The notes: generated by a model from the letters alone, not told the origin. Numbered from the stretch's first letter, positions 46,575 to 55,850 are shown. The stretch: 64,000 bases of DNA from Novosphingobium sp. Fuku2-ISO-50 (GCF_001519055.1 NZ_KQ954285.1:372001-436000); one strand, 5' to 3'. Made by a program: numbers and translations.

Positions 46575-46650
46575 GGTTTCCGTGACGGGTTGGGCCGGCA
46601 GAGTGGCTTCCGGAGCTCGTCATGGAGGTTTTCCCATGAACATGCAGGTT
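46575..46650 (+). repeat. left copy of an imperfect direct repeat flanking the ring-cleavage cluster
   Basis: This segment (TTTCCGTGACGGGTTG ... TCATGGAGGTTTTCCC ... ATGAACATGCAGGTT) closely matches 56950-57028 in the same orientation, with scattered mismatches and small indels. It is the leader and first codons of the DUF932-like gene. See the matching entry on the right side. Confidence 0.8.
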
Positions 46651-46818
46651 CTCGACGCACGCCCGGTGTCAGGCGGCGGATACAAGATGGATGTCAGCCG
46701 CGGCTCGCGGGTTGGGCGCGTGTCCTCGGAGTGGGTTTCGCGGCCCGATGACGAACGCTTTCTCTCGCTTGGCGACATCGCGCCGTCTGTACGCGGCCGC
46801 GCCGAGCGCAAGGCTATC
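46636..46818 (+). pseudogene. 5' fragment of a plasmid-type DUF932 gene
   Basis: About 61 codons from an ATG read SGGGYKMDVSRGSRVGRVSS, then EWVSRPDDERFLSL and VRGRAERK, which matches the N-terminal end of DUF932-family proteins common on plasmids and integrative elements of alphaproteobacteria. After codon 61 the resemblance stops, though the frame stays open to 46980; full proteins are several times longer. Its leader is repeated at 56950-57028. The 190-nt stretch before it (46447-46635) contains nothing else that I can identify. Confidence 0.6.
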
Positions 46819-46894
46819 TCTGGACCTTGCCGCTGGCGGTGTGCGGAATGCTATCGGTCAGGACCACGCTGGCAGGGGCTGTCGAACGCTTCTT

Positions 46895-47827
46895 TCAGGC
46901 GAGCGCCGTCAGGGCACTGGCGACCAGCGCTCCAAGATCACGGTCTGCCACAAAGCCAGCCTGCTCGGCAGCCGGAGTGAAAAGCGGGGGTTGTGCGCCA
47001 AAAGCGGCTTCAAGCGCCGGCTCGGGCACAAAGGACACCAGTTCGGCCCGGCTGCCACATTGCCGCGCGATCTCTTCCACCAAATCCCCCATCGTGAACC
47101 GCAGAGCGGGCAGCGTGAGAGCGTAGGCCGGCGGCAAATACGCGGGGTCGTACATCAATCCATGCAGCACATTACGCGCGCAAGTGTCCAGCGATTGCGC
47201 CCAGATGGTAGCTAGCGGCGAGACCGGACAAACAAAGGCCTCGCCCGCTTTGAGGGCATGAAACAGGTTGGATATAAAGGCGCTTTTCATGCCGCTCGGT
47301 GCTTGGGGGCGAGCGAGAATGCCCGGCAGCCGCAGGCTGAGCCCGTCGATCATGGCACGGTTGGTGAAAAGTGCGACCGCCTGTTCAATCATCGCCTTAT
47401 GGCCGCCATAGATCATTTTGGGGCTGAGCGGGGTGGCGTCATCGACATGGGCCGGCATCGGATCGCCAAACACGGCGATGGAACTGGCGAAGATAAAGCG
47501 GAGCCGGTTGCCAAAAGCGGAGGCCTCGAGCAGCAGGTCGTATGAAGCATCCAGATTGATCCGGCGCGATGCGGCGGGATCAGCCTCAGCCGCGCCACCG
47601 GGCACGGTGGCCAGATGGATCACCGCGCAAACTCCATCCCCCAGCGCCTCACCGCGGGCCTCTTGATCGCCCAGATCACCGGCAACGATGCGCGCGCCTT
47701 CTGGAATGCCCGCAGTGACGCTGTCCATCGCCACCACCTGGTGGCCGAGCGCCAGCGCCTGTCGCACCACCTGCCGCCCCACAAATCCACCAGCGCCGGT
47801 GATCAGGAGTGGGCGGGGTTCGATCAT
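46895..47827 (-). CDS. extended SDR (NAD-dependent epimerase/dehydratase-like)
   Basis: A 310-residue Rossmann enzyme. The ATG at 47827 is chosen because AGGAG sits 7 nt upstream. NAD is bound by LLITGAGGFVGRQVVRQAL; the catalytic YxxxK is in KMIYGGHKAMIEQ, with the serine in FIFASSIAVFG. The layout resembles dehydrogenases acting on hydroxy-acids (DenD-like) as much as sugar epimerases. It is the last gene of the ring-cleavage operon, 129 nt past the cupin, so it may oxidise or reduce a pathway intermediate. Substrate unknown. Confidence 0.82.
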   Translation of the reverse strand: MIEPRPLLITGAGGFVGRQVVRQALALGHQVVAMDSVTAGIPEGARIVAGDLGDQEARGEALGDGVCAVIHLATVPGGAAEADPAASRRINLDASYDLLLEASAFGNRLRFIFASSIAVFGDPMPAHVDDATPLSPKMIYGGHKAMIEQAVALFTNRAMIDGLSLRLPGILARPQAPSGMKSAFISNLFHALKAGEAFVCPVSPLATIWAQSLDTCARNVLHGLMYDPAYLPPAYALTLPALRFTMGDLVEEIARQCGSRAELVSFVPEPALEAAFGAQPPLFTPAAEQAGFVADRDLGALVASALTALA

Positions 47828-47956
47828 GACAAGCTCCTGTTGGGTGGCACGGCGGCGGGCGATGACATAAAGCGAATGGCCGCGTCGATCCGACATCGCG
47901 ATGAGCTGTTTTGGTCAAACGAAACTCACAGAAGATATGGTTTTTGAGTTTGCGCC

Positions 47957-48466
47957 CTAATCCGGTTTGCATTCCGGCAAGGCCTCACCATCGTGCCGAT
48001 AGGCCAGTGCCTCGATCAGCACAAAGACAATGCGGCAAGGCTTGTCGGTGGGATTGCGCCAGAGGTGATTAGTGCCACGCTGGATGATAATTCCGCCTGC
48101 ACGCACGGTCTGTTTCACGCCGCCCTCCAGCTCCAGCTCGACGTCACCGTTGAGGACGATGCCATAATCAATGCTGTTAGTGCGATGCAGCGGGCTTTCT
48201 CCGCCCGGCAGCATGTCGACAACGCGGATCACCGAACCACGCTCCAGCGTCAGGCCAGTCGGCAACTCGCGCCCGTCACGGTTGTCGTTGTTGTCGGCAG
48301 GCACGTCCTGTGTGGCCCAGATCGTCAGAAAGCTTGCATCGCCTGAAGCAATCATCTGAGTCGGTGCGACGTCTTGCGCCGCTATGATCGCACGACCCTG
48401 AACATCATGGCCGGTAACGACGCGGTGAACTGGCAGCAGGCCACTGTCCGATGCAGCGTCGATCAT
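47957..48466 (-). CDS. single-domain cupin
   Basis: A 169-residue cupin. GGESPLHRTNSIDYGIVLNG is the first cupin motif and GGIIIQRGTNHLWRNPTDKP the second; the histidine in the first and the one in TNHLW are metal-ligand candidates, although the canonical HxH pair appears reduced to H...S, so metal binding may be altered. The start overlaps the FAH gene stop by 4 nt (ATGA), so translation is coupled. Its function in the aromatic pathway (isomerase, hydrolase or dioxygenase accessory) cannot be assigned. Confidence 0.8.
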   Translation of the reverse strand: MIDAASDSGLLPVHRVVTGHDVQGRAIIAAQDVAPTQMIASGDASFLTIWATQDVPADNNDNRDGRELPTGLTLERGSVIRVVDMLPGGESPLHRTNSIDYGIVLNGDVELELEGGVKQTVRAGGIIIQRGTNHLWRNPTDKPCRIVFVLIEALAYRHDGEALPECKPD

Positions 48467-49419
48467 GCCTTCACCACAGTTTGACTGATCGCGCCGAAGG
48501 GAGTTCCGCCGGTGCTGGTGATGGCTTCCATGCGTACCCGGTCGCCAAAACCCAGGAAGGGTGTGGCTGGTTTGCCCTGCGCGATGATCTCAATGGCGCG
48601 GCGTTCGGAAATGCAGGCTGACCCACGGGTGGCATAATCCTTGTTCGACACCGTGCCCGAACCGATGATGGTGCCCGCCACCAGATCGCGGGTGCGCGCA
48701 GCATGGGCGATCAATTCGGGAAAGGAGAAACCCATTTCATCGCCCTTGACCAGTCCGAAGCGTGCTCCGTTCCATTCCACCAACAGATCGGAGCAGACCC
48801 GCCCGTCGCGCCAGTCCGCGCCCAATTCCCCGGGGGTGATGGCAAAGGGCGCCATGCTGCAAGGAGGCTTGGCCTGCACCCAGCCAAAACCCGTTTTCAT
48901 TTCCACCGGTGCAATGGTCCGCAACGACCAGTCGTTGATCTGCACGATCAGCTTGATATGGGCGGCGGCCTGTATCGGTGTTACGCCCATCGGCACGGCG
49001 TCGGTAATCACGCCGAACTCGCCCTCGAAATCGATGCCGTCGGCCTCGCTGGGCAGGGGAATATCATCGCTGGCGCTGTAAAATCGATCCGACACGCCCT
49101 GATACATCAGCGGGCGCAAACGGTCGGCAGCCGGGGAGTTGAAGGCTATCTCCATCAGGTCGCCGTGCTGGGCAAAGGCCGAACCGTCCAGCCATTGCCA
49201 CGAGCGAGGCATGGGCGCGGCAATGGCCTGCCCCGCCATAGCCTCCCCCTCACCAGCAGCCACCCTTGCCGCCAGCGCCTGCAAGGCGGGTTCGGCCTTC
49301 CCCCAATCGGCGATGGCGGCAATCAGGCTGGTGCCAGCGGGCAAATATCGCGCTCCATCGGCCGAAACGACCATCAGCGCCCCGTCGGGCGTGCCATCGC
49401 GAAGGGTTGCAAGACGCAT
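48463..49419 (-). CDS. fumarylacetoacetate hydrolase-family enzyme
   Basis: A 318-residue FAH-fold protein. Metal-binding acids are in DFEGEFGVITDAVP, and the KTGFGWVQAKPPCSMAPFA and GTIIGSGTVSNKDYATRGSACISE stretches are typical of bacterial FAH-like enzymes that cleave acylpyruvates or act as 2-oxo-acid hydratases/decarboxylases. It lies between cyclase and cupin genes, 2 nt from the former and overlapping the latter. It probably handles a C-C bond in a ring-cleavage product; its exact reaction is not fixed by sequence. Confidence 0.87.
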   Translation of the reverse strand: MRLATLRDGTPDGALMVVSADGARYLPAGTSLIAAIADWGKAEPALQALAARVAAGEGEAMAGQAIAAPMPRSWQWLDGSAFAQHGDLMEIAFNSPAADRLRPLMYQGVSDRFYSASDDIPLPSEADGIDFEGEFGVITDAVPMGVTPIQAAAHIKLIVQINDWSLRTIAPVEMKTGFGWVQAKPPCSMAPFAITPGELGADWRDGRVCSDLLVEWNGARFGLVKGDEMGFSFPELIAHAARTRDLVAGTIIGSGTVSNKDYATRGSACISERRAIEIIAQGKPATPFLGFGDRVRMEAITSTGGTPFGAISQTVVKA

Positions 49420-49421
49420 GA

Positions 49422-50201
49422 TTATTCCTCGATGATGGCAACGGCGCGGGTCCAGCCAGCGGACGCGCCCTTGATCTTGTGGGGGAAACAGGAAATGGTG
49501 AAGCCGTGGGGTGGCAGCGCTTCGAGATTATGCAGCTTTTCCAGATGGCAATAGCCGATGTCGCGCCCGGCCTTGTGACCTTCCCAGATCAGCGAGGTAT
49601 CGCCGGTTTCCTTCACCTTCTGTGCCGTATAGCTGAAAGGCGCGTCCCAGCTCCAAGCATCAGTACCCGTGACGCGCACCCCGCGCGTGGTCAGATACAT
49701 GGTGGCGTCATAGCCCATGCCACAGCCAATGTTGACGTAATCGGGATTGCCAACCGCCATGCCCGCCGCTGTATTGACCAACACAATGTCGAGCGACTGC
49801 AGATCATGGCCGATGCGTTTCAACTCGTCCTCAACATCTTGCGCCGTTGCCACATAGCCGTTGGGGAAATGCCGAAAATCCAGTTTCACTCCATTTTGGA
49901 AGCACCATTCGAGCGGCACTTCATCGATGGTGATCGCGCGCGCGCCGCCATCCATCGTCGGGTGGAAATGCCAGGGCGCGTCGAGATGCGTGCCGCTATG
50001 CGTCGTCAGCCGTACCCATTCGGCCGCTGCGAAACCTTCGCCGCCGGGCAACTGCTCTGCCGTGAGGCCGGGAAAGAAGTGCGCAGCCTCGGCCACGGTT
50101 TCACCATGCGTCTGATAGGTGATCTCCGGCTTCATGAACGGCGGATCGGTCACCACATCGTTGCACAGCGTGATCGACAGATCGATGAAGCGGCGGGTCA
50201 T
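49422..50201 (-). CDS. cyclase-family metal hydrolase (kynurenine formamidase-like)
   Basis: A 259-residue cyclase-family protein. The signature THSGTHLDAPWHF provides the HxxxD and histidine metal ligands; the start IDLSITLCNDVVTDPP and the later VLVNTAAG fit the family, which includes kynurenine formamidase and isatin hydrolase. The ATG at 50201 overlaps the preceding gene's TGA (ATGA). It likely opens a lactone, lactam or amide formed in the pathway. This would be unusual for a simple catechol route and suggests a heteroaromatic or bicyclic substrate (inference). Confidence 0.85.
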   Translation of the reverse strand: MTRRFIDLSITLCNDVVTDPPFMKPEITYQTHGETVAEAAHFFPGLTAEQLPGGEGFAAAEWVRLTTHSGTHLDAPWHFHPTMDGGARAITIDEVPLEWCFQNGVKLDFRHFPNGYVATAQDVEDELKRIGHDLQSLDIVLVNTAAGMAVGNPDYVNIGCGMGYDATMYLTTRGVRVTGTDAWSWDAPFSYTAQKVKETGDTSLIWEGHKAGRDIGYCHLEKLHNLEALPPHGFTISCFPHKIKGASAGWTRAVAIIEE

Positions 50202-51355
50202 GCCGTGTGCCCTCCCAATGTTTCGGCGAACCAGTCGGCGATATAATCGCGGCCAAAGGCCATGTTGTCGGCGCCCACATGCTCCACGCCGCCCTCGCGC
50301 GCGGTGAATATCTTCAATTCGCGGCGGGGGGAATTGACCAGCTGGTCGTAGCAATCATGCGCGTAATCGACGCTGATCTGGCGGTCCTGCGCGCCATGGG
50401 TGACGAGGAAGGGCACTTTCACCCGATCCATATGGCCGTTGAGATTCATCGCGTCGGATTTCGCGAGGAACTCGTCCATATCCTTCGCCCCGAAGGCCCA
50501 CATCACATGCGCCCAGTAATGCGGCACGGGGTTTTCGCCCTCGCGCTTCATCCGCTTGTCCTGCACCTCGCGCCAATTGTGGTTCGCGCCCCAGCAGGCG
50601 CCGCTGGCAAAGCGCGGCTCATAGGCGACGGCGCGCGGCGCGAAATGGCCGCCCAGCGAAATGCCGGTCATGCCGATGCGCTTGGGATCAACATCAACTT
50701 GGGCTTCCAGCCAGTCCACCGCCCTGCTCGCCCAGTTTTCCGAATGCGGATCGACCGGCAGGTTCTGGAGGCGGAGCGCCTCACCCGTGCCGGGCTGGTC
50801 AACGCAAAGCGTGGAAACCCCGCGCCGCGCCAGCGCTTGCGGCAGGCGGCTCCAATAGAGCATCTCCTTGCAGCTATCGAGACCATTGCAATAGACCACG
50901 ACCGGATGGGGGCCTTCCCCCGCCGCGCGGGTGTAGAGCGCGGCCATCGTGCCATGCTCGAGCGGAATTTCCACCCGCTCACGATTGATCTTGCCCAGCG
51001 CCGTCGATTGCTCGAAACTCGCCAGCGCCCTGGCATAGGTTGCCTCGCGCCCCGGCGCGCCATGCCCCTGCATGCGCTCGGCCACCAACAGATAGAGCGC
51101 GGCGCGTTCCAATTTGTCACTCGCGGAAAAGCCGCCCCCCCTGGCCTCATCCTCGGCGGCCAGCTCGATGAGTTTGTCGCCCATCGCCGCCCATTGCTTC
51201 ATGAAGGCGGGCGTGCCGACATCGCCACCGCCAGCCGCCGCCTCGATAATCGGTTGGCACATATCGACGATCTCGCCGATCTGGCCGCCACTTTCGAGCG
51301 CGATGGCAACCGAGAGGTTCCAGATGTAGTTCGGGAAAGGAGAATAGAGCGCCAC
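50198..51355 (-). CDS. alpha/beta-hydrolase of the pseudooxynicotine-hydrolase/FrsA type
   Basis: A 385-residue hydrolase with an N-terminal helical cap region (residues 1-130) and an alpha/beta core. The nucleophile is in GMTGISLGGHFAPRA, the acid likely in THGAQDRQIS and the histidine in GGVEHVGADN. The long N-terminal part and PVVVYCNGLDSCKEML resemble 2,6-dihydroxypseudooxynicotine hydrolase, an enzyme that cuts a C-C bond in nicotine catabolism. Following an extradiol dioxygenase, a C-C hydrolase is what one expects for a meta-cleavage product. Confidence 0.83.
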   Translation of the reverse strand: MALYSPFPNYIWNLSVAIALESGGQIGEIVDMCQPIIEAAAGGGDVGTPAFMKQWAAMGDKLIELAAEDEARGGGFSASDKLERAALYLLVAERMQGHGAPGREATYARALASFEQSTALGKINRERVEIPLEHGTMAALYTRAAGEGPHPVVVYCNGLDSCKEMLYWSRLPQALARRGVSTLCVDQPGTGEALRLQNLPVDPHSENWASRAVDWLEAQVDVDPKRIGMTGISLGGHFAPRAVAYEPRFASGACWGANHNWREVQDKRMKREGENPVPHYWAHVMWAFGAKDMDEFLAKSDAMNLNGHMDRVKVPFLVTHGAQDRQISVDYAHDCYDQLVNSPRRELKIFTAREGGVEHVGADNMAFGRDYIADWFAETLGGHTA

Positions 51356-51358
51356 AGC

Positions 51359-52261
51359 TTATGCCCCTTCCGCCACAAACAGACCCGCATTCTCGTGCGG
51401 ATGCGGCAGCGTCTGCGGGCCACCGGTGCCGATACCCCACTGATCCATCACCATCGGCGCGGGCGTGTAGACATGCGGCGCTCGCGTCTCGAAATCCACC
51501 TCTTCGAGATCGCTGGTGAATTCGGTGACAAAGCCGCAAGGGCTGACGAAATAGCTGAAGGTGTTATTGCCGGCCGTGTGGCGGCCCGGCCCCCAGCCGA
51601 TGTTCACATCCATCTGCTTCATGCGGTGAATGCCGCGCATCACGTCATCCACACCCAGCATGTCATAGGCCACATGGTTGAGGCAGGCCGGGCCGGGCAG
51701 TATGGCGAAACGGTGATGGGCTGAATTGCAGCGCAAAAAGCACATAAAATCGCCCAGCCAGTCCGACACCTTGAAGCCCAGCGCATCGCAAAACCACGCG
51801 ATCAGCGCCTTGTGATCGGGCGAATGCAGCACGATGTGGCTGATCTTGACCGGCACGCCTTCCCAGCGCTGGAGTTGGCGGCTGGTGCCGCGCGCCACAC
51901 CGCTGGAAATTTCCATCAAGATGCCATCGGGCGAGAAAAAGCGGAAGCCATAACCGCCGCCCGGTGTCGTCAGTTCGCGCGGGGCATGGACGATCTTGCC
52001 GCCCGCAGCCTCCACCCGGGCGGCCAGCGCATCGACATCGGCCCGGCTGTCAGCAGCCAGCGCGATCACATCAATGCGGTTTTCCTCCGCCTTGCGCAGG
52101 CGGACAACGTGGTGCTCGTCATGCCCCTGCGTCTTGAACCAGGCCATTCCGTCACCGGATGGCACGCGCTCCAACCCCCATTTCTGCTGATAATAAGCAG
52201 CCTCGGCGTCAAAATCACTGACGCCATAGCCTACATAGCGGATTTCAGTCACTCGACTCAT
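51359..52261 (-). CDS. extradiol (VOC) ring-cleavage dioxygenase
   Basis: A 300-residue type I extradiol dioxygenase with two VOC modules. In the catalytic C-terminal module the iron ligands are H in ISHIVLHSPDH, H in LNHVAYDMLG and E in GFVTEFTSD, the usual 2-His-1-carboxylate set. The N-terminal module (YVGYGVSDFDAEAAYY) lacks them, as in BphC-type enzymes. It should open a catechol-type ring next to the hydroxyls with O2. It is 19 nt after the monooxygenase and 3 nt before the hydrolase gene, so the order of genes matches the order of reactions. Confidence 0.9.
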   Translation of the reverse strand: MSRVTEIRYVGYGVSDFDAEAAYYQQKWGLERVPSGDGMAWFKTQGHDEHHVVRLRKAEENRIDVIALAADSRADVDALAARVEAAGGKIVHAPRELTTPGGGYGFRFFSPDGILMEISSGVARGTSRQLQRWEGVPVKISHIVLHSPDHKALIAWFCDALGFKVSDWLGDFMCFLRCNSAHHRFAILPGPACLNHVAYDMLGVDDVMRGIHRMKQMDVNIGWGPGRHTAGNNTFSYFVSPCGFVTEFTSDLEEVDFETRAPHVYTPAPMVMDQWGIGTGGPQTLPHPHENAGLFVAEGA

Positions 52262-52280
52262 TGGTCAAATCCTTGCAAGT

Positions 52281-53402
52281 TCAAATGGGCTGCGAGACGA
52301 TGGTGAACATCTCTGCCGTCGCCTTGGCGTTATCGACCGGCGGGCCTTTGCCGATCTGGCCGTGGCAGATCTCCAGGCTCTTCTCGACGATGAAACGGCA
52401 GCGTTCGAAACGGCGGCCGTGATAGGCGGTAAAGGCCTCTTCCGGCGTGGCGGCCCTGGCGATTTCCTCGGCCAGCACGATGCTATCCTCGATCGCCATG
52501 CCCGCCCCTTGCCCCAGATGCGGCGTGGTGGCGTGCACAGCATCGCCCAGCAAAACCACGCGGCCCTTGTGCCACGGCCCATAGAGCATCATGCCCTCCA
52601 GAGGCCGATAGACCACGCTCTCGTCATCGGTGATCTGCTGCGCAAGCGCCTGAATGGCAGGTGCGGCGCCCGCCAGTTTCCCGCGCATCCTCGCCGCAAT
52701 TCCCGCCGTCTCATAGCGCGGGTTGCCCGGCTCGGGCGTGGTGACATACATATACATCAGCTCGGCGCTGATCGGCACAAGGCCCACGCCGGTCGGGCCG
52801 TTGTAGACATGTAGCGCGTCAAGATCGGCCGGGCGGGGGAAGTTGTAGCGCCACACCGCCTGTCCGGTGTATTGCGGGCGCGGTGCATCGGGCATGATGG
52901 TCTGGCGCGTCTGGGAAAAGACACCGTCGGCGCCGATCACCAGATCGTAGCGGCCCGTCCTGCCGTCGGAAAAATCGACGTGCACGGCTTCGCCATCATC
53001 GTTGATCGTGGTGGCGGTCACGCCGAGATGGATCTGCGCACCCGCCGCCTTGGCAGCGTCGCCCAGCAGCTTGTGCAGGGCAGGGCGGCCAATCCCCATA
53101 TTGGCGGGCAGACCCTCGGCCACCGGATGCCCGGACACACGCGCGATCTTCTGCCCATCGGGCGAATAGACCTCCACCGCATCGAACCCGACACCAGCGG
53201 CCAGATAGCCATCCAATATGCCCAATTGCCGCGCGGCAGAGAGCACATTGGACTGCTGAATGATCCCCACCCCATAGACCGACCATGTCGGATCACGCTC
53301 GATCACCGTGACGCCATGGCCCGCCTTGCCCAGAGCGATGGCGCTCGTCAGACCGCCAATCCCGCCGCCAATGATCAGGATATGTTGTTGCCGCATAGTC
53401 AT
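52281..53402 (-). CDS. FAD-dependent aromatic hydroxylase (salicylate hydroxylase-like)
   Basis: A 373-residue group A flavoprotein monooxygenase. The GxGxxG motif is LIIGGGIGGLTSAIALG, the DG motif YDLVIGADGVFSQTR and the GD motif VLLGDAVHATTPHLGQGAG. Members such as salicylate and 6-hydroxynicotinate monooxygenases hydroxylate (sometimes decarboxylate) an aromatic ring with NAD(P)H and O2. Here it would create the vicinal diol for the next enzyme. The start may be 53402 or 53396. A GGAGCCGG/CCGGCTCC hairpin lies between it and the TonB gene. Confidence 0.9.
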   Translation of the reverse strand: MTMRQQHILIIGGGIGGLTSAIALGKAGHGVTVIERDPTWSVYGVGIIQQSNVLSAARQLGILDGYLAAGVGFDAVEVYSPDGQKIARVSGHPVAEGLPANMGIGRPALHKLLGDAAKAAGAQIHLGVTATTINDDGEAVHVDFSDGRTGRYDLVIGADGVFSQTRQTIMPDAPRPQYTGQAVWRYNFPRPADLDALHVYNGPTGVGLVPISAELMYMYVTTPEPGNPRYETAGIAARMRGKLAGAAPAIQALAQQITDDESVVYRPLEGMMLYGPWHKGRVVLLGDAVHATTPHLGQGAGMAIEDSIVLAEEIARAATPEEAFTAYHGRRFERCRFIVEKSLEICHGQIGKGPPVDNAKATAEMFTIVSQPI

Positions 53403-53422
53403 TCATCTCGTCGTTGGAGGCG

Positions 53423-53444
53423 GGAGCCGGGGCGAACCGGCTCC
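53423..53444 (-). terminator. hairpin between the TonB receptor and monooxygenase genes
   Basis: GGAGCCGG pairs with CCGGCTCC over a 6-nt loop in the 63-nt gap. No U-tract follows on the minus strand, so it is more likely an attenuating or transcript-processing hairpin than a full stop, which would let receptor and enzyme levels differ. Confidence 0.45.
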
Positions 53445-53465
53445 GCAACTGGCCGGATTGGCGAT

Positions 53466-55745
53466 TTAAAACTTGACCGAGCCGCGCAGGCCGAAGGTGC
53501 GGGGCGGGCGCAACTGGTTGTACAAGACGCCGTTCTTCACCGGGCTCTGAAAGCTGGCGGCAAAGACGGTCCTGTTTTCAAGATTGTTGACGAAGGCGGT
53601 GACCGAGAAGCGACCGCCCACCGGCTCGAAGCCGAGATGCGCGTTGGACATCATATAGGTGTCCTGATGACCATCCGGCAGATAGTCGATCGACACATAG
53701 GTGCCGCTTTGAATGCGCGTATCGGCGCCCAGACTCACCTCGCCGCCGCTGCCCAAAGCAAACTTGTGCTCATAGGCCAGATTGATCGTCCAGTCGGGCG
53801 CATTGACCAACGGTCGGCCAGAACAGTTCACATTGAAAATGGCAGCGCCCGGTGTTGCCGCGATCAGGCCGGTCGGCGTGACGCCGCAACCTTCGACCGG
53901 GGTCGCGCCCGAGGTCGAATAGGCCTGATAGGCAAAAGTCTTGTACCTTGCGTGCAGCCACTGGATATCCGCGCTGAACATATCTTGCGGAGTTGGTTTG
54001 AACAACAATTCCGCCTCAACGCCATAAAGTTTGGCCGATCCGGCATTTTCGGTCAGAAACACCGGCGCATAAATGCCGCCAGCCGGGGTGGATGCCACCT
54101 GCACCGGGCCGAGATGCGAGACCTGCTGGTTGCTGTAATCCCACAGGAACGCTTCGACATTCAACTGCAGCCGATTGTCGAGAAAGCGGTTCTTGGACCC
54201 GAGGGTATAGGCGGTCAGACCTTCGGGCAGCGAGTAATTCTGACCGGTTGCCGCATAGAGCGCGCCGGATTTAAAGCCCGTCGCCACCGAGGCATAGACC
54301 AGGCTGCGCGGCCCGGCATCATATTCCAGCCCGGCCTTCCAGGTGGTCTTGCGGAAATGCACATCGCTGGTGGCGACCGCCGGGATACTGGCAAAGATCG
54401 GCGTGAAATTACCCGTCGCGGGGCTGACAAAGCCGACAAAGGGCGCATTGGTGAAATTGGTCGATTGCTGCTTGTGATCGTCGGTATAGCGCAGGCCCCC
54501 CGTCAGGCGGACGTGCGACGCGACCTCCACGGTCGCCTGCCCAAAGGCGGCAAGGCTGCTGGTGTCCAGCAGGGAATTGATGTCGAGCAAATTGCTGCCC
54601 TGATCGTAATGCTGCAGCGCATTGACGTGTTCGCTGAACCAATAGCCACCGATTACCCAGTTCACCGCGCCGGAACGATTGCCCAGCCGGGCTTCGACCG
54701 AACCCTGATGCGATTTTTCAATGTCCCGGATCAGGAAGGACGAAGCATAGGAGAGGAAATTGAGGTCGGTCTCGCGCCATGCCGGAATCACGGTTAGCTT
54801 GGCAAAGCCTAGATCCGCATTGGCGGTGAGCGCTGCGCCATAATAGTTGTTGTCCTGAAACCCGTCACTTTTGGCGAGAATCTGCGGCACGGGCGCGGTC
54901 GGTTGCGCGGCCTGATAAGCGGCGAGCACCGCCGGGTCACTGACCCCGAGACGCCCATTGCCGATCAACGGCATGATCGTCCCGCCCGCACCCTTGCCGC
55001 CGACATGGCCATAGTCGGTCATCAAAGTGGCATTGATGCCTGCGCCATTGTCGAATTTCAGCTGGCCACGCACCGCGCCGGTGTTTTCATCATCATAGCC
55101 GTCGCTGAAATAGCCATCGTGGCGGGCATATTGCCCCGACACGCGCGCCGCCCATTGCTGCCCCAGCGGCACATTGATGGCGGCCGAGGTCTTGAATGTG
55201 TTGTAATTGCCAACTTCGGCATTGAGGAAGCCGCTGGTTTCATTCAGCTTGGGCTTTGCGGTGATGACATTGAGCGCGCCGCCACTGGCGTTGCGGCCAT
55301 ACAATGTGCCTTGCGGGCCTTTGAGCGTTTCGAGCCGCTCAAGATCATAAAACAGCGCCGCAGGGGCCGCCGGGCGCGAGAGATAGATGCCGTCGAGGTT
55401 GAAGGCCACGCCCTGTTCGGCAAAGGCGTTCGCGCCAAAACTGCCAATGCCGCGCAGATAGATCTGGGTGAAGGATGATGCCGATGCCACCTGAATGGCC
55501 GGAACGAGCCGGGTCAGGTCATTGGCCTGCGTCACAGACTGTTTGACCAGATCATCGCCTGCCACAGCGCTGACCGCCAGGGCCGCCTTTTGCAGATTTT
55601 CCTCGCGGCGCTGCGCGGTAACGACAATATCCTGCAGCCCGGTCGCGGGCGCGTCGGCTACAGGGGTCTGGGCGGGCGCTGTTGTTTGCGCCATGGCTGG
55701 CGTGCTGAAAACGACAGATGCTAGCAGGATGGCACGGAATCGCAT
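53466..55745 (-). CDS. TonB-dependent receptor of the aromatic cluster
   Basis: A 759-residue outer-membrane receptor. The signal peptide is residues 1-19 (ending AMA), then a TonB-box-like LQDIVVTAQRREENLQKA. The plug is complete (NDLTRLVPAIQVASASSFTQ, YLRGIGSFGANAF, GPQGTLYGRNASGGALNVIT) and the barrel ends FGLRGSVKF. Sphingomonad receptors of this subgroup often take up aromatic or other poorly soluble compounds. It is the first gene of the operon, with GGGGAGA before the ATG, and faces a LysR gene. Confidence 0.9.
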   Translation of the reverse strand: MRFRAILLASVVFSTPAMAQTTAPAQTPVADAPATGLQDIVVTAQRREENLQKAALAVSAVAGDDLVKQSVTQANDLTRLVPAIQVASASSFTQIYLRGIGSFGANAFAEQGVAFNLDGIYLSRPAAPAALFYDLERLETLKGPQGTLYGRNASGGALNVITAKPKLNETSGFLNAEVGNYNTFKTSAAINVPLGQQWAARVSGQYARHDGYFSDGYDDENTGAVRGQLKFDNGAGINATLMTDYGHVGGKGAGGTIMPLIGNGRLGVSDPAVLAAYQAAQPTAPVPQILAKSDGFQDNNYYGAALTANADLGFAKLTVIPAWRETDLNFLSYASSFLIRDIEKSHQGSVEARLGNRSGAVNWVIGGYWFSEHVNALQHYDQGSNLLDINSLLDTSSLAAFGQATVEVASHVRLTGGLRYTDDHKQQSTNFTNAPFVGFVSPATGNFTPIFASIPAVATSDVHFRKTTWKAGLEYDAGPRSLVYASVATGFKSGALYAATGQNYSLPEGLTAYTLGSKNRFLDNRLQLNVEAFLWDYSNQQVSHLGPVQVASTPAGGIYAPVFLTENAGSAKLYGVEAELLFKPTPQDMFSADIQWLHARYKTFAYQAYSTSGATPVEGCGVTPTGLIAATPGAAIFNVNCSGRPLVNAPDWTINLAYEHKFALGSGGEVSLGADTRIQSGTYVSIDYLPDGHQDTYMMSNAHLGFEPVGGRFSVTAFVNNLENRTVFAASFQSPVKNGVLYNQLRPPRTFGLRGSVKF

Positions 55746-55796
55746 GGTGATCTCCCCGGTGTTTTTTGATTGAGATCAATGTGCGTCAGAGCTTGT

Positions 55797-55809
55797 TATT
55801 TGAAAAATA
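55797..55809. promoter_or_regulatory. candidate LysR box (T-N11-A)
   Basis: TATTTGAAAAATA has 5-bp arms TATTT/AAATA around GAA and fits the T-N11-A pattern of LysR-type sites. It lies in the AT-rich 105-bp gap between the TonB receptor start (55745) and the divergent LysR start (55851), where such a site is expected. Confidence 0.5.
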
Positions 55810-55850
55810 GTTTGTTGTTATAAAAACGATCACAAAAACGGATTGATGCG

